From positions 1 through 57,978 of the IMG/VR virus record IMGVR_UViG_3300046751_001135: a DNA stretch of 57,978 bases. The stretch is one strand, 5' to 3'. Source of the stretch: a virus. Under the pieces are notes generated by a model. It did no database searches. It was not told where the DNA came from and saw only the letters and a program-made list of their open reading frames with translations. Numbering within the stretch: position 1 is the stretch's first letter; each line of letters starts with the position of its first letter. A program made the translations under genes and the position numbers. Shown here piece after piece: positions 16,540 through 25,167 of the stretch.

Positions 16540-16755
16540 ATGAGAACCACACGAAGAGAATCAAGAGAAGGTAATCCCGATTATGACGAAATGAGATACG
16601 ACCTTGCAGAATATGAGGCAATGAACATGAATGTCAGTCAAATTATTGAATATATAATAAATGGATTTGAAGGATTAGACAATTTGCCCGACATCGAAAT
16701 AAAAGAAGAATGGGAGCAACTTTTCGGAGAATTTAAAAATTGGGAGACAAAATAA
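16540..16755 (+). CDS. Hypothetical acidic protein
   Basis: 71 residues, helical. The stop and next ATG share a base (TAATG). Not recognised. Confidence 0.5.
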   Translation: MRTTRRESREGNPDYDEMRYDLAEYEAMNMNVSQIIEYIINGFEGLDNLPDIEIKEEWEQLFGEFKNWETK

Positions 16756-16925
16756 TGAAATTAGAAAAAGCGATAGAATTAGTTTTAAATGAAGCAGAAA
16801 CCTCTGCTCTTGGTGATGATGGTAGCGATGTGCTTGATGCAATTGAAGTTGTTCAAGCGTTTTACGATGAGCATGGTCATCATTTTGCAAATTTTTCTGT
16901 TGACAATGTTGAAAAAGTTTCCTAG
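16755..16925 (+). CDS. Hypothetical acidic protein
   Basis: 56 residues from ATG 16755, chosen over the TTG at 16740 because of the TAATG junction. Helical. Not recognised. Confidence 0.5.
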   Translation: MKLEKAIELVLNEAETSALGDDGSDVLDAIEVVQAFYDEHGHHFANFSVDNVEKVS

Positions 16926-16959
16926 GATTTAGTTTTAATAATTAAACAAAGGAGATGAA

Positions 16960-17577
16960 ATGAACTATTTTACAAACACAAATGTCCGTTGGAAAACATG
17001 GTCGCCCGAAAATGTTATCTTTAAAAGTAATCAATTAGTAAAGAAGGTTTTACCCTCTGAACATATTTTGTCATGGAAGAGTAAAGGTGATCGTGACCGA
17101 AAAATGTGCGAGATGACAGGTTGCAAAGCAATCCAACATAGTCCGCATGGTGGACAACCATTTACATATTATACCAAAGAAAACTATAAAGGAATTATGG
17201 TTCAATTAAAAGATGTAAAAGATGATTTTCCATCTGCTAATATTGACTTTATTGATTGGACAGAGAGAAAGGATAGTGTTGGTAACCCAAAAGGTGCTTT
17301 AGATATTTTAGTTTATTTAAATTCTTTTCATCAACCTTGGCAATATGTTAAATGTCCTCAAACAGGAAATTGGGTCAGAAAAAGCACAGGTAATCCTGCA
17401 CCATTACGAGAAGGTTATCGTATGTGTTATGGTGGACAAGGTGATGCTAATGCTTTAGACTTTGACGAATTCCATGAGATGGTTCAAATAACAGAAATGA
17501 TCAGAGATTTTCTTGTTGATGTTATTATTCCCACAAAGAATGGTGAATTGATTGAAGAAGATTTGTTAGTAGCATAA
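16960..17577 (+). CDS. Hypothetical protein, strong ribosome-binding site
   Basis: 205 residues. AAAGGAGATGAA lies directly before the ATG, one of the few strong Shine-Dalgarno sites here, suggesting high expression. The protein is soluble and Trp-rich, with a few Cys (C-E-M-T-G-C and a later C-P-Q-T-G). No family recognised. Confidence 0.6.
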   Translation: MNYFTNTNVRWKTWSPENVIFKSNQLVKKVLPSEHILSWKSKGDRDRKMCEMTGCKAIQHSPHGGQPFTYYTKENYKGIMVQLKDVKDDFPSANIDFIDWTERKDSVGNPKGALDILVYLNSFHQPWQYVKCPQTGNWVRKSTGNPAPLREGYRMCYGGQGDANALDFDEFHEMVQITEMIRDFLVDVIIPTKNGELIEEDLLVA

Positions 17578-17888
17578 TGCCAATTTATTGTAACGATAAT
17601 ATATTATTATATGTTGGTGATAATTCTTTAGAATCATATAAAGATTATTTAAAAGAATCAGAATTAAAAGAAATGAAAGAAGAAGTAAATAGAGAAGACA
17701 TAAGTAAAGAAGAATTTTATTTGTATAATATTATTAGTTCTTGCGAGTCCATACTAGATGATATGGAAAATGGGGCAAATATCGAACAAGCAGATTTTAA
17801 TAATCTTGGGTATGTAGATGGCATCATGCTTCGTATGCAACATAATGTAAATAAACAATTAAATCCAACAAATATAAAAGATGATTAA
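17577..17888 (+). CDS. Hypothetical acidic protein
   Basis: 103 residues, one-base overlap with the previous stop. Central coiled-coil-like acidic helix. Not recognised. Confidence 0.55.
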   Translation: MPIYCNDNILLYVGDNSLESYKDYLKESELKEMKEEVNREDISKEEFYLYNIISSCESILDDMENGANIEQADFNNLGYVDGIMLRMQHNVNKQLNPTNIKDD

Positions 17889-17994
17889 ATTATTAGAAAG
17901 TTTACCCGATGTTTTTTATGCTCTTAATATTTTAATTGGTTGTGTTTTGGTTTCTTTATTTATATTAATCATTTTAAGCATAGATTCTGATTAA
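17881..17994 (+). CDS. Micro membrane peptide (37 aa)
   Basis: Overlaps the preceding gene by 8 bases. One transmembrane helix (ALNILIGCVLVSLFILIIL) with a short acidic tail. Confidence 0.4.
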   Translation: MIKLLESLPDVFYALNILIGCVLVSLFILIILSIDSD

Positions 17995-17998
17995 AAAC

Positions 17999-18027
17999 TT
18001 GACATTGCATAATTCGTGTTTTATTGT
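17999..18027 (+). promoter_or_regulatory. Leaderless promoter of SprT-like gene
   Basis: TTGACA (17999-18004), 17 bp, TATTGT (18022-18027), 6 bases to ATG 18034, which sets the start. Confidence 0.65.
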
Positions 18028-18033
18028 CTCATT

Positions 18034-18537
18034 ATGGAACTTAAAAAAGCACAAGCACTTACTCACATATTAATGCACAAGCATGGTTTACTTGGGCATT
18101 GGAAATTTCGTTGGCATAATAAAAAACGCTCACTTGGTACTTGCAGTTATGTTAAAAAAATAATTTATTTAGCGAAATGGTATACAGAATTAAATGATCA
18201 ATCACAGGTAAAAGATACAATTTTACATGAAATTGCTCATGCTTTATCTTATGAAAGATATGGTCGAAAAGGCATTGGTCATGGTAAAATTTGGAAATCA
18301 ATTTGTAGAGAAATTGGTGCAGAACCAAGGGCTTGCACAAAGGCAAAATTAAATCATCCAAACAACCACTATAAATATATCGACACTTGTTGTGGGTTAA
18401 CTTTTAAAAGGCATAGGTTGAAAAAAAATGTATCTTACTCTTGTCCAAAATGTCATGTTGGTTTATTCATTAGCGAGAAACAAAAAAAGATAGATCGTGT
18501 AACAGCGGAATTAGTAAATGAAATATTTAGTGCTTGA
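18034..18537 (+). CDS. SprT-like zinc metalloprotease
   Basis: 167 residues from ATG 18034. HEIAH at about 65-69 with a downstream GHGKIW His (about 83) gives the three zinc ligands and catalytic Glu of the SprT/Spartan family. A C-terminal zinc ribbon follows (CC near 119-120 and CPKC at 137-140). Related proteins digest DNA-protein crosslinks; in phages the target is unknown. Its TGA stop is part of the next promoter's -35 box. Confidence 0.85.
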   Translation: MELKKAQALTHILMHKHGLLGHWKFRWHNKKRSLGTCSYVKKIIYLAKWYTELNDQSQVKDTILHEIAHALSYERYGRKGIGHGKIWKSICREIGAEPRACTKAKLNHPNNHYKYIDTCCGLTFKRHRLKKNVSYSCPKCHVGLFISEKQKKIDRVTAELVNEIFSA

Positions 18538-18562
18538 CACAATTTAAAACTTATATTAGGAT
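18534..18562 (+). promoter_or_regulatory. Leaderless promoter overlapping sprT-like stop
   Basis: TTGACA (18534-18539), 17 bp, TAGGAT (18557-18562), ATG 6 bases later. Confidence 0.75.
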
Positions 18563-18568
18563 AATGAT

Positions 18569-18775
18569 ATGACTTATATATGGAATAGAGCGGATCGAGT
18601 AGACCCAAAACTTATGCCAAAAGCTATCGAGGATGCCTTCGATAAATGGACTAAAGAACAATATAAAAATTTTCAAGATTTAACTGAAGAAAAAAAACAA
18701 GAGGTTAATTATAGAGTCGTTGTTCAAATGGGAAAAATGAATTACAACTTAAAACAATTAGGATATTATAAATAA
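18569..18775 (+). CDS. Hypothetical small protein
   Basis: 68 residues, charged, helical. Leaderless start. Not recognised. Confidence 0.55.
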   Translation: MTYIWNRADRVDPKLMPKAIEDAFDKWTKEQYKNFQDLTEEKKQEVNYRVVVQMGKMNYNLKQLGYYK

Positions 18776-18787
18776 GGAGAAAATATT

Positions 18788-19216
18788 ATGGGATTAGATA
18801 TGTACGCTTATGCTCGTCCACCTCGCAAGAGAAATGGTGACGAAGATGTTTCAATTTGCGATTGGAGAAAACACAACCGCTTGCAAGGTTGGATGGAAGA
18901 CCTTTGGGAAAGTAAGGGTAGACCAAATTGGAAACCATCTGAAGACGAAAATGACTTTAGTGGTGACTTTAACTCTGTTGAGTTGCAACTAACTAGGGAT
19001 GACCTTTATAATCTTGAAGATGCTATTCGTAATTTTGAATTACCCGAATCAAATGGATTCTTTTGGGGTAGTGATTCATATTTTTGGGAAAAAGAAGAAG
19101 GTGTTCCATACCCCGAAAATGAATACTATTACAAAGAACAAGATTTAAATTTTGTCGCAGAAGCTCATAAAATGCTTGACAAAGGTTATCGAGTGTTTTA
19201 TAGTTGTTGGTATTGA
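18788..19216 (+). CDS. Conserved MGLDMY-type phage protein
   Basis: 142 residues beginning MGLDMYAYARPP, with WRKHNRLQGWM and late Trp/Tyr-rich segments. Small proteins opening MGLDMY with a WRK-N-W core are widespread in phages and bacteria, of unknown function. AAGGAG precedes the ATG by a good distance. The C-terminal CTT GAC AAA codons hold a TTGACA box. Confidence 0.65.
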   Translation: MGLDMYAYARPPRKRNGDEDVSICDWRKHNRLQGWMEDLWESKGRPNWKPSEDENDFSGDFNSVELQLTRDDLYNLEDAIRNFELPESNGFFWGSDSYFWEKEEGVPYPENEYYYKEQDLNFVAEAHKMLDKGYRVFYSCWY

Positions 19217-19217
19217 T

Positions 19218-19412
19218 ATGATTACAGAAACACAAATACAAAACTTTCTCTATGAAATAGATGAGCCTATTGGTGATGATAATTTAGTTCTAAGTGACGA
19301 TCAAATTAATTCATTAGCTAAAAGAATATTTAATAATCAAAAAATTTTATTTAATTTATTTGATAAAGTATCCGATAAGCCTTGTGTTTGCGGATTTTGG
19401 GGGGATAAATAA
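19218..19412 (+). CDS. Hypothetical small acidic protein
   Basis: 64 residues from ATG 19218, which directly follows the previous stop; an upstream in-frame start would run 65 bases into the preceding gene. C-V-C near the end. Not recognised. Confidence 0.5.
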   Translation: MITETQIQNFLYEIDEPIGDDNLVLSDDQINSLAKRIFNNQKILFNLFDKVSDKPCVCGFWGDK

Positions 19413-19633
19413 TGACACACGATGAATTTAATAGTGGAGCAAGGCATGGTTTTAACATGGCATTGTATGCAGTTAGAAATGTTGATAAAAATATAGAGCA
19501 TCCCGAAACTCATGGAAAACTTGACGAAATACCTTGGCAGGAACAACAGACGATTTATCATGCTCAAAAAGATTTATTATATAAAATATACGAAGAAATA
19601 AAAAAAGAAATGAAAGAAGAAGTGGGGAGTTAA
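19412..19633 (+). CDS. Hypothetical small protein
   Basis: 73 residues, N-terminal FNSGARHGFNMAL helix and a long Lys/Glu C-terminal helix. One-base overlap with the preceding stop. Confidence 0.5.
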   Translation: MTHDEFNSGARHGFNMALYAVRNVDKNIEHPETHGKLDEIPWQEQQTIYHAQKDLLYKIYEEIKKEMKEEVGS

Positions 19634-19663
19634 CATCAAATATTAATACAAAACAATTTAATT

Positions 19664-19738
19664 CGCATGGTAGCCAAGTGGTAAGGCAGGAGTCTGCAAA
19701 ACTCCCATTCGTCAGTTCGATTCTGATCCATGCGTCCA
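19664..19738 (+). tRNA. tRNA-Cys (GCA), CCA encoded
   Basis: A full cloverleaf can be drawn: acceptor CGCATGG/CCATGCG, D-stem GCC/GGC, anticodon stem GGAGT/ACTCC around loop CTGCAAA with anticodon GCA, T-stem GTCAG/CTGAT with loop TTCGATT. The discriminator is T, as usual for tRNA-Cys, and CCA is encoded. Total 75 bases. It is the only tRNA found. Confidence 0.95.
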
Positions 19739-19872
19739 TTTTGGGTTCACCTCTTTCTGATCCTATTCCTACGGAACTACCCTGTCTGATCAACTAAAAA
19801 AGACTAGAAAGTAATTCGATTACTACTATATCGGAGTTAGTCATGGATACTCTCCATGCAAATATTTAAACT
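19739..19872 (+). other. Structured spacer after tRNA-Cys
   Basis: No ORF. It contains a hairpin AGTAAT-TCG-ATTACT nested in a GACTA/TAGTC pairing and a second hairpin CATGGA/TCCATG ending near 19860. No T-run follows, so these may be processing signals rather than a terminator. Confidence 0.4.
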
Positions 19873-20133
19873 ATGAAAATAAAATTAGGATTACGAGGAA
19901 GTTCAGATGCAGTCAATCATATTTTAATAAAAATAGATGATCTTACTTTAATGACTACTGAAAACTTATTTCTTGCAGGAGAAGAGTATAGAAATAAAAC
20001 AGGAAAAAATATTGTAGAATTATTAGATTGTTTGTCCAAAGACCATGAAATATCAATCAAAGAAAATATTGCAAAGGAATCAGAAAGAGAGTTAGGCTTA
20101 AAAAGCGGAGAATTACAAAAATATTCAAAATAG
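19873..20133 (+). CDS. Hypothetical protein
   Basis: 86 residues, basic N-terminal beta hairpin then acidic helices. Not recognised. Confidence 0.5.
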   Translation: MKIKLGLRGSSDAVNHILIKIDDLTLMTTENLFLAGEEYRNKTGKNIVELLDCLSKDHEISIKENIAKESERELGLKSGELQKYSK

Positions 20134-20135
20134 TA

Positions 20136-20164
20136 TTGACACAAAACCAAAACTAATTTAATGT
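20136..20164 (+). promoter_or_regulatory. Leaderless promoter
   Basis: TTGACA (20136-20141), 17 bp, TAATGT (20159-20164), ATG 7 bases later. Confidence 0.7.
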
Positions 20165-20171
20165 AACGATC

Positions 20172-20405
20172 ATGAACACAACAGAAGCATTTTTAGCAGA
20201 TATACAAAAGTCTATTGCAAGCGCGGAGAAGATAGCAAACTCGATCCCCAAGAAGGGTCTTAATGTTTATCTTGACAAATCAACTATGGTCATGCAAACA
20301 TTTAATGATCCTAGTGCGTTTGCCCATGCTAAGAAAGTTACTGCAAGAGCAGGTCAATCAAGTTGTCTTCGCAATGTATTAGATGCAGGGGGTAGATTAC
20401 AATGA
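20172..20405 (+). CDS. Hypothetical protein
   Basis: 77 residues with a basic C-terminal half (AKKVTARAGQSSCLRN). Not recognised. ATGA coupling to the next ORF. Confidence 0.55.
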   Translation: MNTTEAFLADIQKSIASAEKIANSIPKKGLNVYLDKSTMVMQTFNDPSAFAHAKKVTARAGQSSCLRNVLDAGGRLQ

Positions 20406-20524
20406 ACTTAGAAAACGAAATAATTAATTATATAGATAAAGTTGTGGAAGATCATCCCGAAATTCCATCTTACATTCTTCAAACTATCCTAGAAGACATT
20501 TTGTGCATCATGGATAATGGATAA
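20402..20524 (+). CDS. Hypothetical 40-residue acidic protein
   Basis: ATGA overlap with the preceding stop. Amphipathic acidic helices. Followed by 155 bases without an ORF. Confidence 0.45.
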   Translation: MNLENEIINYIDKVVEDHPEIPSYILQTILEDILCIMDNG

Positions 20525-20644
20525 ATCAAATTGTTAATCAAAAATTACAAAAATGATTCACAACAGATTTAGCATGATAAAAGATGCAAAATAATTGTTT
20601 AACTATACAAACACAAACTTTTCATTAAAAAACCATCAAAATGC

Positions 20645-20673
20645 TTGACATATCATGCAAATTAACCTAGTTT
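20645..20673 (+). promoter_or_regulatory. Leaderless promoter
   Basis: TTGACA (20645-20650), 17 bp, TAGTTT (20668-20673), ATG 6 bases later. Confidence 0.75.
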
Positions 20674-20679
20674 ACTAAT

Positions 20680-20862
20680 ATGATTATTCACAAACAAGAT
20701 GTTACAAATTTAGAAGATGTTCTTAAATTCTTACAAGATTATGTTCTTAATGAGGGTTTAGCAGAAAAATATACAGAACTTGAATTGGAATGGTTGAAAT
20801 TATCTGTTTCTCAATTTGAGACATTTAAAGAAAGAGTTAGAGAGGAGTATTTAAACACATGA
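20680..20862 (+). CDS. Hypothetical small protein
   Basis: 60 residues, helical, acidic. First of four genes joined by ATGA overlaps (20680-21549). Confidence 0.55.
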   Translation: MIIHKQDVTNLEDVLKFLQDYVLNEGLAEKYTELELEWLKLSVSQFETFKERVREEYLNT

Positions 20863-21125
20863 AACAACCAATATACGATGGCACAAACGAAGATGAGTGT
20901 GAATATTATGATAATGTAATCATGGACTTACCAAAATACGAAGAATATATAAAAGATATGCCATTAGTAGAGCAAATTAAATTCTATTATGATGTTGACA
21001 TTGATAACTTTATAGGTGATCCTTGGAAGATTGTCGCAGAAATAGCAGAGGAATGTCCTAATTGGTTGGCAGAGTTTAAAGTTAATTTTAAAGAATATTT
21101 ACAAGAGAGAGAATATATAAGATGA
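20859..21125 (+). CDS. Hypothetical acidic protein
   Basis: 88 residues, Asp/Glu/Tyr-rich. ATGA overlaps at both ends. Not recognised. Confidence 0.55.
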   Translation: MKQPIYDGTNEDECEYYDNVIMDLPKYEEYIKDMPLVEQIKFYYDVDIDNFIGDPWKIVAEIAEECPNWLAEFKVNFKEYLQEREYIR

Positions 21126-21352
21126 AAGAACTTAAAGAAAAATTAAATAAAAACATTTCCTATCATGTAGATAGGGTAAACGAAAAAGGCTCATCATCAT
21201 TTTCTACTTGTGATTATAGTGGATGGGATAAAGATATTTGGAATTATAGACATTCTATTATTGACAAGTTAATTGATTTAGGTTTTAATGTTGAAAGTGC
21301 AGTTAATCATGGAGTGCTAGATGTAACAATCACAAAAGAATTAAAACTATGA
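21122..21352 (+). CDS. Hypothetical small protein
   Basis: 76 residues, with Ser-rich middle (KGSSSFSTCDYSGWDKD). ATGA overlaps at both ends. Not recognised. Confidence 0.55.
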   Translation: MKELKEKLNKNISYHVDRVNEKGSSSFSTCDYSGWDKDIWNYRHSIIDKLIDLGFNVESAVNHGVLDVTITKELKL

Positions 21353-21549
21353 AAGTAACAAGCGTTAGATATTTTGAAACAAATAAAGGAATTGGTTATC
21401 AATGCAAAACTAATATCAAAGATATTCAAATATGCAATGATGGCACAGGTGGAGCAACTTATGTAGATGGAGATTTAAAAAAATTAATTAAAGAATATAC
21501 TGAATGGGATTTAGAAGATTTAATTGACGCATACGAAAATAATTCTTGA
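21349..21549 (+). CDS. Hypothetical small protein
   Basis: 66 residues. The TGA stop sits in the -35 box of the next promoter. Not recognised. Confidence 0.55.
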   Translation: MKVTSVRYFETNKGIGYQCKTNIKDIQICNDGTGGATYVDGDLKKLIKEYTEWDLEDLIDAYENNS

Positions 21550-21574
21550 CACAAAAACAAAAAGGAGATAGAGT
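21546..21574 (+). promoter_or_regulatory. Leaderless promoter overlapping a stop
   Basis: TTGACA (21546-21551), 17 bp, TAGAGT (21569-21574), ATG 6 bases later. The spacer also contains AAGGAG. Confidence 0.7.
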
Positions 21575-21580
21575 ACAAAC

Positions 21581-21754
21581 ATGAATATAAATCACATATA
21601 CGAAGATAGCACAATTGCAGAAAAATTTTATTACGATAATTTCACAGGAACTTATTTCCTACATGACGAGGAATGGGAAGAGCCAATGGAATTTACTGAA
21701 GACGAATTAATTAACGAAGGAATTTACTTAAATGAGTATTGCCAAAGAATATAA
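21581..21754 (+). CDS. Hypothetical 57-residue acidic protein
   Basis: Start set by the leaderless promoter. Very acidic (FLHDEEWEEPMEFTEDEL). Overlaps the next gene by 23 bases. Confidence 0.55.
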   Translation: MNINHIYEDSTIAEKFYYDNFTGTYFLHDEEWEEPMEFTEDELINEGIYLNEYCQRI

Positions 21755-21950
21755 TATAGAAATAGGCTTGACTCCAAGCGATATTCAAGCTATTCTCGAT
21801 GGAGAAATGTCAACGCTTCACTTTTTACCAACTGATGATACTGATTACAAAGATAAGATTAGTGTTCATCTCAAGCCAATTAGTGAAGATGCAACTTTAT
21901 CAGAACAAATGAATTTAGTTGTTGACACATGGAATAAAAAAGAGTTATAG
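21732..21950 (+). CDS. Hypothetical small acidic protein
   Basis: 72 residues, a small alpha-beta protein. Not recognised. Confidence 0.55.
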   Translation: MSIAKEYNIEIGLTPSDIQAILDGEMSTLHFLPTDDTDYKDKISVHLKPISEDATLSEQMNLVVDTWNKKEL

Positions 21951-21971
21951 TATCGACATATTAATAACTAT

Positions 21972-22223
21972 ATGTTCACAAAAGGAAAAAATATCGACAT
22001 GAATTATATCACAGAGAAAATTAGTTTTAATGTCCCACAAAATGGTGGAGATCAATATCGCTTGTACTCATGCGTAGATCAAATTGCTGATCTTATTGAT
22101 ATGTATTTCGGTACTGCAATAGAAGATACAACTAATATACATAATTTAATTGAGGAAGAAATTAAAGCAAGTAAATTAAGAGAAGTGAAATATAATAGAC
22201 TAGAAAATATTAATGGGGGGTAG
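21972..22223 (+). CDS. Hypothetical small protein
   Basis: 83 residues from 21972. An internal ATG at 21999 follows an AAGGA by about 12 bases and is an alternative start. Not recognised. Confidence 0.5.
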   Translation: MFTKGKNIDMNYITEKISFNVPQNGGDQYRLYSCVDQIADLIDMYFGTAIEDTTNIHNLIEEEIKASKLREVKYNRLENINGG

Positions 22224-22229
22224 CAAATA

Positions 22230-22445
22230 ATGAATACTAGAGATAAAGTAGAGTGGAGTCATACTCCTGTTCGCCAAATACAATGTCATAAAGTTAGTGG
22301 ATATGATTATCACGATAAAATTGAATTGCCTGTTCTTTTTAGCTTGACAGATGAAGGTAAAAGGCTTTATGATCGTGAAACAATGACTGATTATTTAGAA
22401 GATATTTTAAATGGTATAGAAGAACACGAAAAACATTATAATTAA
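22230..22445 (+). CDS. Hypothetical small protein
   Basis: 71 residues. A G-run before the stop of the previous gene may serve as ribosome-binding site. Central IELPVLFSLTDEGKRLYDRE. Not recognised. Confidence 0.5.
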   Translation: MNTRDKVEWSHTPVRQIQCHKVSGYDYHDKIELPVLFSLTDEGKRLYDRETMTDYLEDILNGIEEHEKHYN

Positions 22446-22546
22446 ATAAAAATATTTAGAGATTTAAATTAATTCTTTATTAAAATAAATTTTAATATTC
22501 AAATTAATTTATTTAATAAATTGTTAAAATAAAAATTACAAGAAAA

Positions 22547-22693
22547 ATGAAAGAAGTAATACAATTAATTGAAGAAAAAATTCAAAACATTAAAAATTAC
22601 CCAATCACAACACAAGAAGAAGAGCAACTTCATATCCTTGAGGTTGGTTGTTTAAATCAGTTACTTAGAGTAGCAAAAGAACTTTCTGAATAA
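22547..22693 (+). CDS. Hypothetical 48-residue helical protein
   Basis: Two amphipathic helices; acidic. It lies in an AT-rich gap between the small-gene cluster and the rIIA promoter. Confidence 0.4.
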   Translation: MKEVIQLIEEKIQNIKNYPITTQEEEQLHILEVGCLNQLLRVAKELSE

Positions 22694-22709
22694 AAAACAA
22701 AAAAAAGTA

Positions 22710-22738
22710 TTGACACAAGCTCATGTGTAATTTAGTAT
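22710..22738 (+). promoter_or_regulatory. rIIA promoter
   Basis: TTGACA (22710-22715), 17 bp, TAGTAT (22733-22738). Unlike most, it gives a leader of about 37 bases carrying AAGGAA before the ATG. Confidence 0.75.
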
Positions 22739-22781
22739 AACATCATAATTTAAATTTTCACACACAACAAGGAAAAACAAA

Positions 22782-25070
22782 ATGATAATCACACAAGAAA
22801 GATCAAAAGAAGTAATTAGCTCGCATGACTTTGAGCAGGTAAACTGCACAATTGATGCCGAAGATATGCGTTATGTTGCATCCCTTCTTCGCAACAATTA
22901 TTCAAACACAAGACTTGCAGTAGTACGCGAAATTAGTGCAAATGCACTAGATGCAAATGCTGAAGCAGGAGTCACTCGCCCCATAGAGATCAAATTACCA
23001 ACTGCAATGAATCCAACTTTTGCAGTTCGTGATTTCGGAGGTGGACTTAGCCAAGAAGATGTTTTTGGGCTTTACTCTAAGTATGGCAAATCAACTAAAC
23101 GTACATCCAACAATTATATTGGTGCTTTTGGTATCGGTAAGTTTGCTCCACTTTCTTATGGCGATAACTTTACTTGCGTTTCTTATCACGATGGTACAAA
23201 AACTTCTTACAATGTATTTGTTGATGAAAATGATGATACCAAGATCACAAAGTTGTTTGAAGAACCAAGCAATGAACCAACAGGTTTATCTATTGAAGTT
23301 GCAGTTTCTGATGATGATAGAGATGAATTTAGAAATGTTGTGCAAAATTTCTTTCGTTTCTTTTCTGACTCTGATATGCCAAAATTTCTTGGAGTTGAAG
23401 AAGATTTTATTCAAACTCCTAAAAAAGTTTTATCAAGTAAAACTGATGAATGGTTCTTTGTAGAAGAAAATAGACATGGATATAATCATTACTATTCTTA
23501 TGTTCTTATGGGTAGAGTTGCATATCCAATTGATCCAAATGCAATTAATGTCAGCAACTTTATTTCTAACGAATCATCTCGCAATATAATTCAACAACTT
23601 TTACAACAAAGTAATTTCTACTTTCGTATGCCTCTTGGTGCAGTAAGATTGCATCATAGTCGTGAGTCGTTAGAATACAACAAAACAACTCAAAAAGAAA
23701 TTTGTGCGATTCTTTACAAAGTTAGTCAAGATATTCAAACTATTGCAAAAGAAAAACTTGCTGATAGTGAAGATTTGTGGGAAGCTAAGAAAAATTTTGC
23801 TCAAGTTATTAATGCCTTACCTTATCAAGTAAGAAGTGTTTTCGAGAATAGTTTCGAGTGGAAAGGTATTAAAATTGATAATTCGACATTTCAAAGAGAT
23901 TATCAATTACAAGATGATCTTATCATTACTCACTACGAAAAAGTTGAAGATAAAGATTCGCGCAATGGATTCAAGGTAAGAGCAGATAAAACCAATCGTA
24001 TTTATTGTCAAGAGAATTATCTTGTGATGATGCAAGATATTGATTCATCTCATGGCAATAATCTTAGAGTTCGCACTCTAATGAATAACTTGCCCGACCT
24101 TCAAGGAGTTTATATTGTTCATCCTACTAACGAGTCTGCTAAGTCAGAAGTTTACGATAATTGGCAATTCGATCTTGTTGATGCAAAACATATTAGATAC
24201 TCTTCTCTAGTAGAGAAAGAAAAGATTGTGCGCAGTAAAGTGTCGGGTACAAGTCGTGCTTCTATTCCATTGTTCAAAATGAGAATGGATAAATCTTCTT
24301 ATGCTTATCGCAATGCAGACTATTGGCAAAATGTCAACGAACCAATCAATTCACTTGAGCTAGACGAAGTTGAAGGTTCTGTCAATGGTAAAATCATTTA
24401 TGTTCCAATCAAGAACTACAAAGTTGATAGTGAATCTTATGATCTTGACAGAGTTTACAAAATCACTCAAGGTATTCGTAGAAATGCTGAAGATAATTCA
24501 GACGAAAAAAATCTTCAATTATTCGGTGTGCGTTCAGCAGATGTCAAAAAATTAGACAAAAGCACATGGGTATCATTCTTTGATTTTTACCTTGACTATT
24601 GCAAAAACATCATTCGTAACAATAAAAAAGAATGTCAATCAGCATACAAAATAATTCAATTCAAAAAATCTACCGATAATAATTTCGCTGAATATCGTTG
24701 GACTTATGGTCAAGTGTTTACTAATAATACATTTGATCTTTCTCTTTTTGATGGTCATTTATTTGCTCGTTGTGCAGAAAATTGGAAACTTCTTATGGAA
24801 GAGAATACAGATGATCGTAAATTTAGTGTTGCTATCAATGTAGTTAAGTTGGGTGATGAAGTATGGTTGGATAATGTATTAGACACAAAAGTTGACGCTG
24901 AATCGGTCATGCAAGATTTTAAATTACTTGATAAAAATTACCCTTTACTTAAAGTCGTTACAGGTAGTGTTAGCAATTGGGTCAGTCTAAAAGACAATGA
25001 CAAAAATGTAACCAACGAAACTATTTTAGAATATATTTCCTTGTGTGATGTAAAGGGGGGGGAGAATTGA
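22782..25070 (+). CDS. rIIA: rIIA-like GHKL ATPase
   Basis: 762 residues, near the length of T4 rIIA. The N-terminal GHKL ATP-binding fold is clear: N-box E-I-S-A-N (E50, N54), VRDFGGG (about 82-88) and the lid GAFGIGKF (about 114-121). The rest is a long unassigned region. In T4, rIIA with rIIB is membrane-associated, excludes superinfecting phage and overcomes the RexAB defence; this role is inferred by family. The gene has a ribosome-binding-site leader and its own terminator, whose stem overlaps the stop codon, so it is uncoupled from rIIB. Confidence 0.85.
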   Translation: MIITQERSKEVISSHDFEQVNCTIDAEDMRYVASLLRNNYSNTRLAVVREISANALDANAEAGVTRPIEIKLPTAMNPTFAVRDFGGGLSQEDVFGLYSKYGKSTKRTSNNYIGAFGIGKFAPLSYGDNFTCVSYHDGTKTSYNVFVDENDDTKITKLFEEPSNEPTGLSIEVAVSDDDRDEFRNVVQNFFRFFSDSDMPKFLGVEEDFIQTPKKVLSSKTDEWFFVEENRHGYNHYYSYVLMGRVAYPIDPNAINVSNFISNESSRNIIQQLLQQSNFYFRMPLGAVRLHHSRESLEYNKTTQKEICAILYKVSQDIQTIAKEKLADSEDLWEAKKNFAQVINALPYQVRSVFENSFEWKGIKIDNSTFQRDYQLQDDLIITHYEKVEDKDSRNGFKVRADKTNRIYCQENYLVMMQDIDSSHGNNLRVRTLMNNLPDLQGVYIVHPTNESAKSEVYDNWQFDLVDAKHIRYSSLVEKEKIVRSKVSGTSRASIPLFKMRMDKSSYAYRNADYWQNVNEPINSLELDEVEGSVNGKIIYVPIKNYKVDSESYDLDRVYKITQGIRRNAEDNSDEKNLQLFGVRSADVKKLDKSTWVSFFDFYLDYCKNIIRNNKKECQSAYKIIQFKKSTDNNFAEYRWTYGQVFTNNTFDLSLFDGHLFARCAENWKLLMEENTDDRKFSVAINVVKLGDEVWLDNVLDTKVDAESVMQDFKLLDKNYPLLKVVTGSVSNWVSLKDNDKNVTNETILEYISLCDVKGGEN

Positions 25071-25098
25071 GCTATTCTCTCCCCTCAAAACTTTTTTA
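25055..25098 (+). terminator. Intrinsic terminator overlapping rIIA stop
   Basis: A G-run plus AGAAT pairs with ATTCTCTCCCC around a short loop that contains the TGA stop; TTTTTT follows at 25092-25097. Confidence 0.75.
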
Positions 25099-25106
25099 AA
25101 AAAAAC

Positions 25107-25135
25107 TTGACAATAACTAACAATCAATATAAGAT
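25107..25135 (+). promoter_or_regulatory. rIIB promoter
   Basis: TTGACA (25107-25112), 17 bp, TAAGAT (25130-25135). The leader of about 25 bases ends in AAGGAG before the ATG. Confidence 0.75.
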
Positions 25136-25167
25136 ATAGATATATTAAACAAAAAAAAGGAGAAAAG

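Noticed and set aside
19739-19872. Second tRNA after tRNA-Cys
   Set aside because: Hairpins are present, but no cloverleaf with T-loop TTC and acceptor pairing could be drawn.
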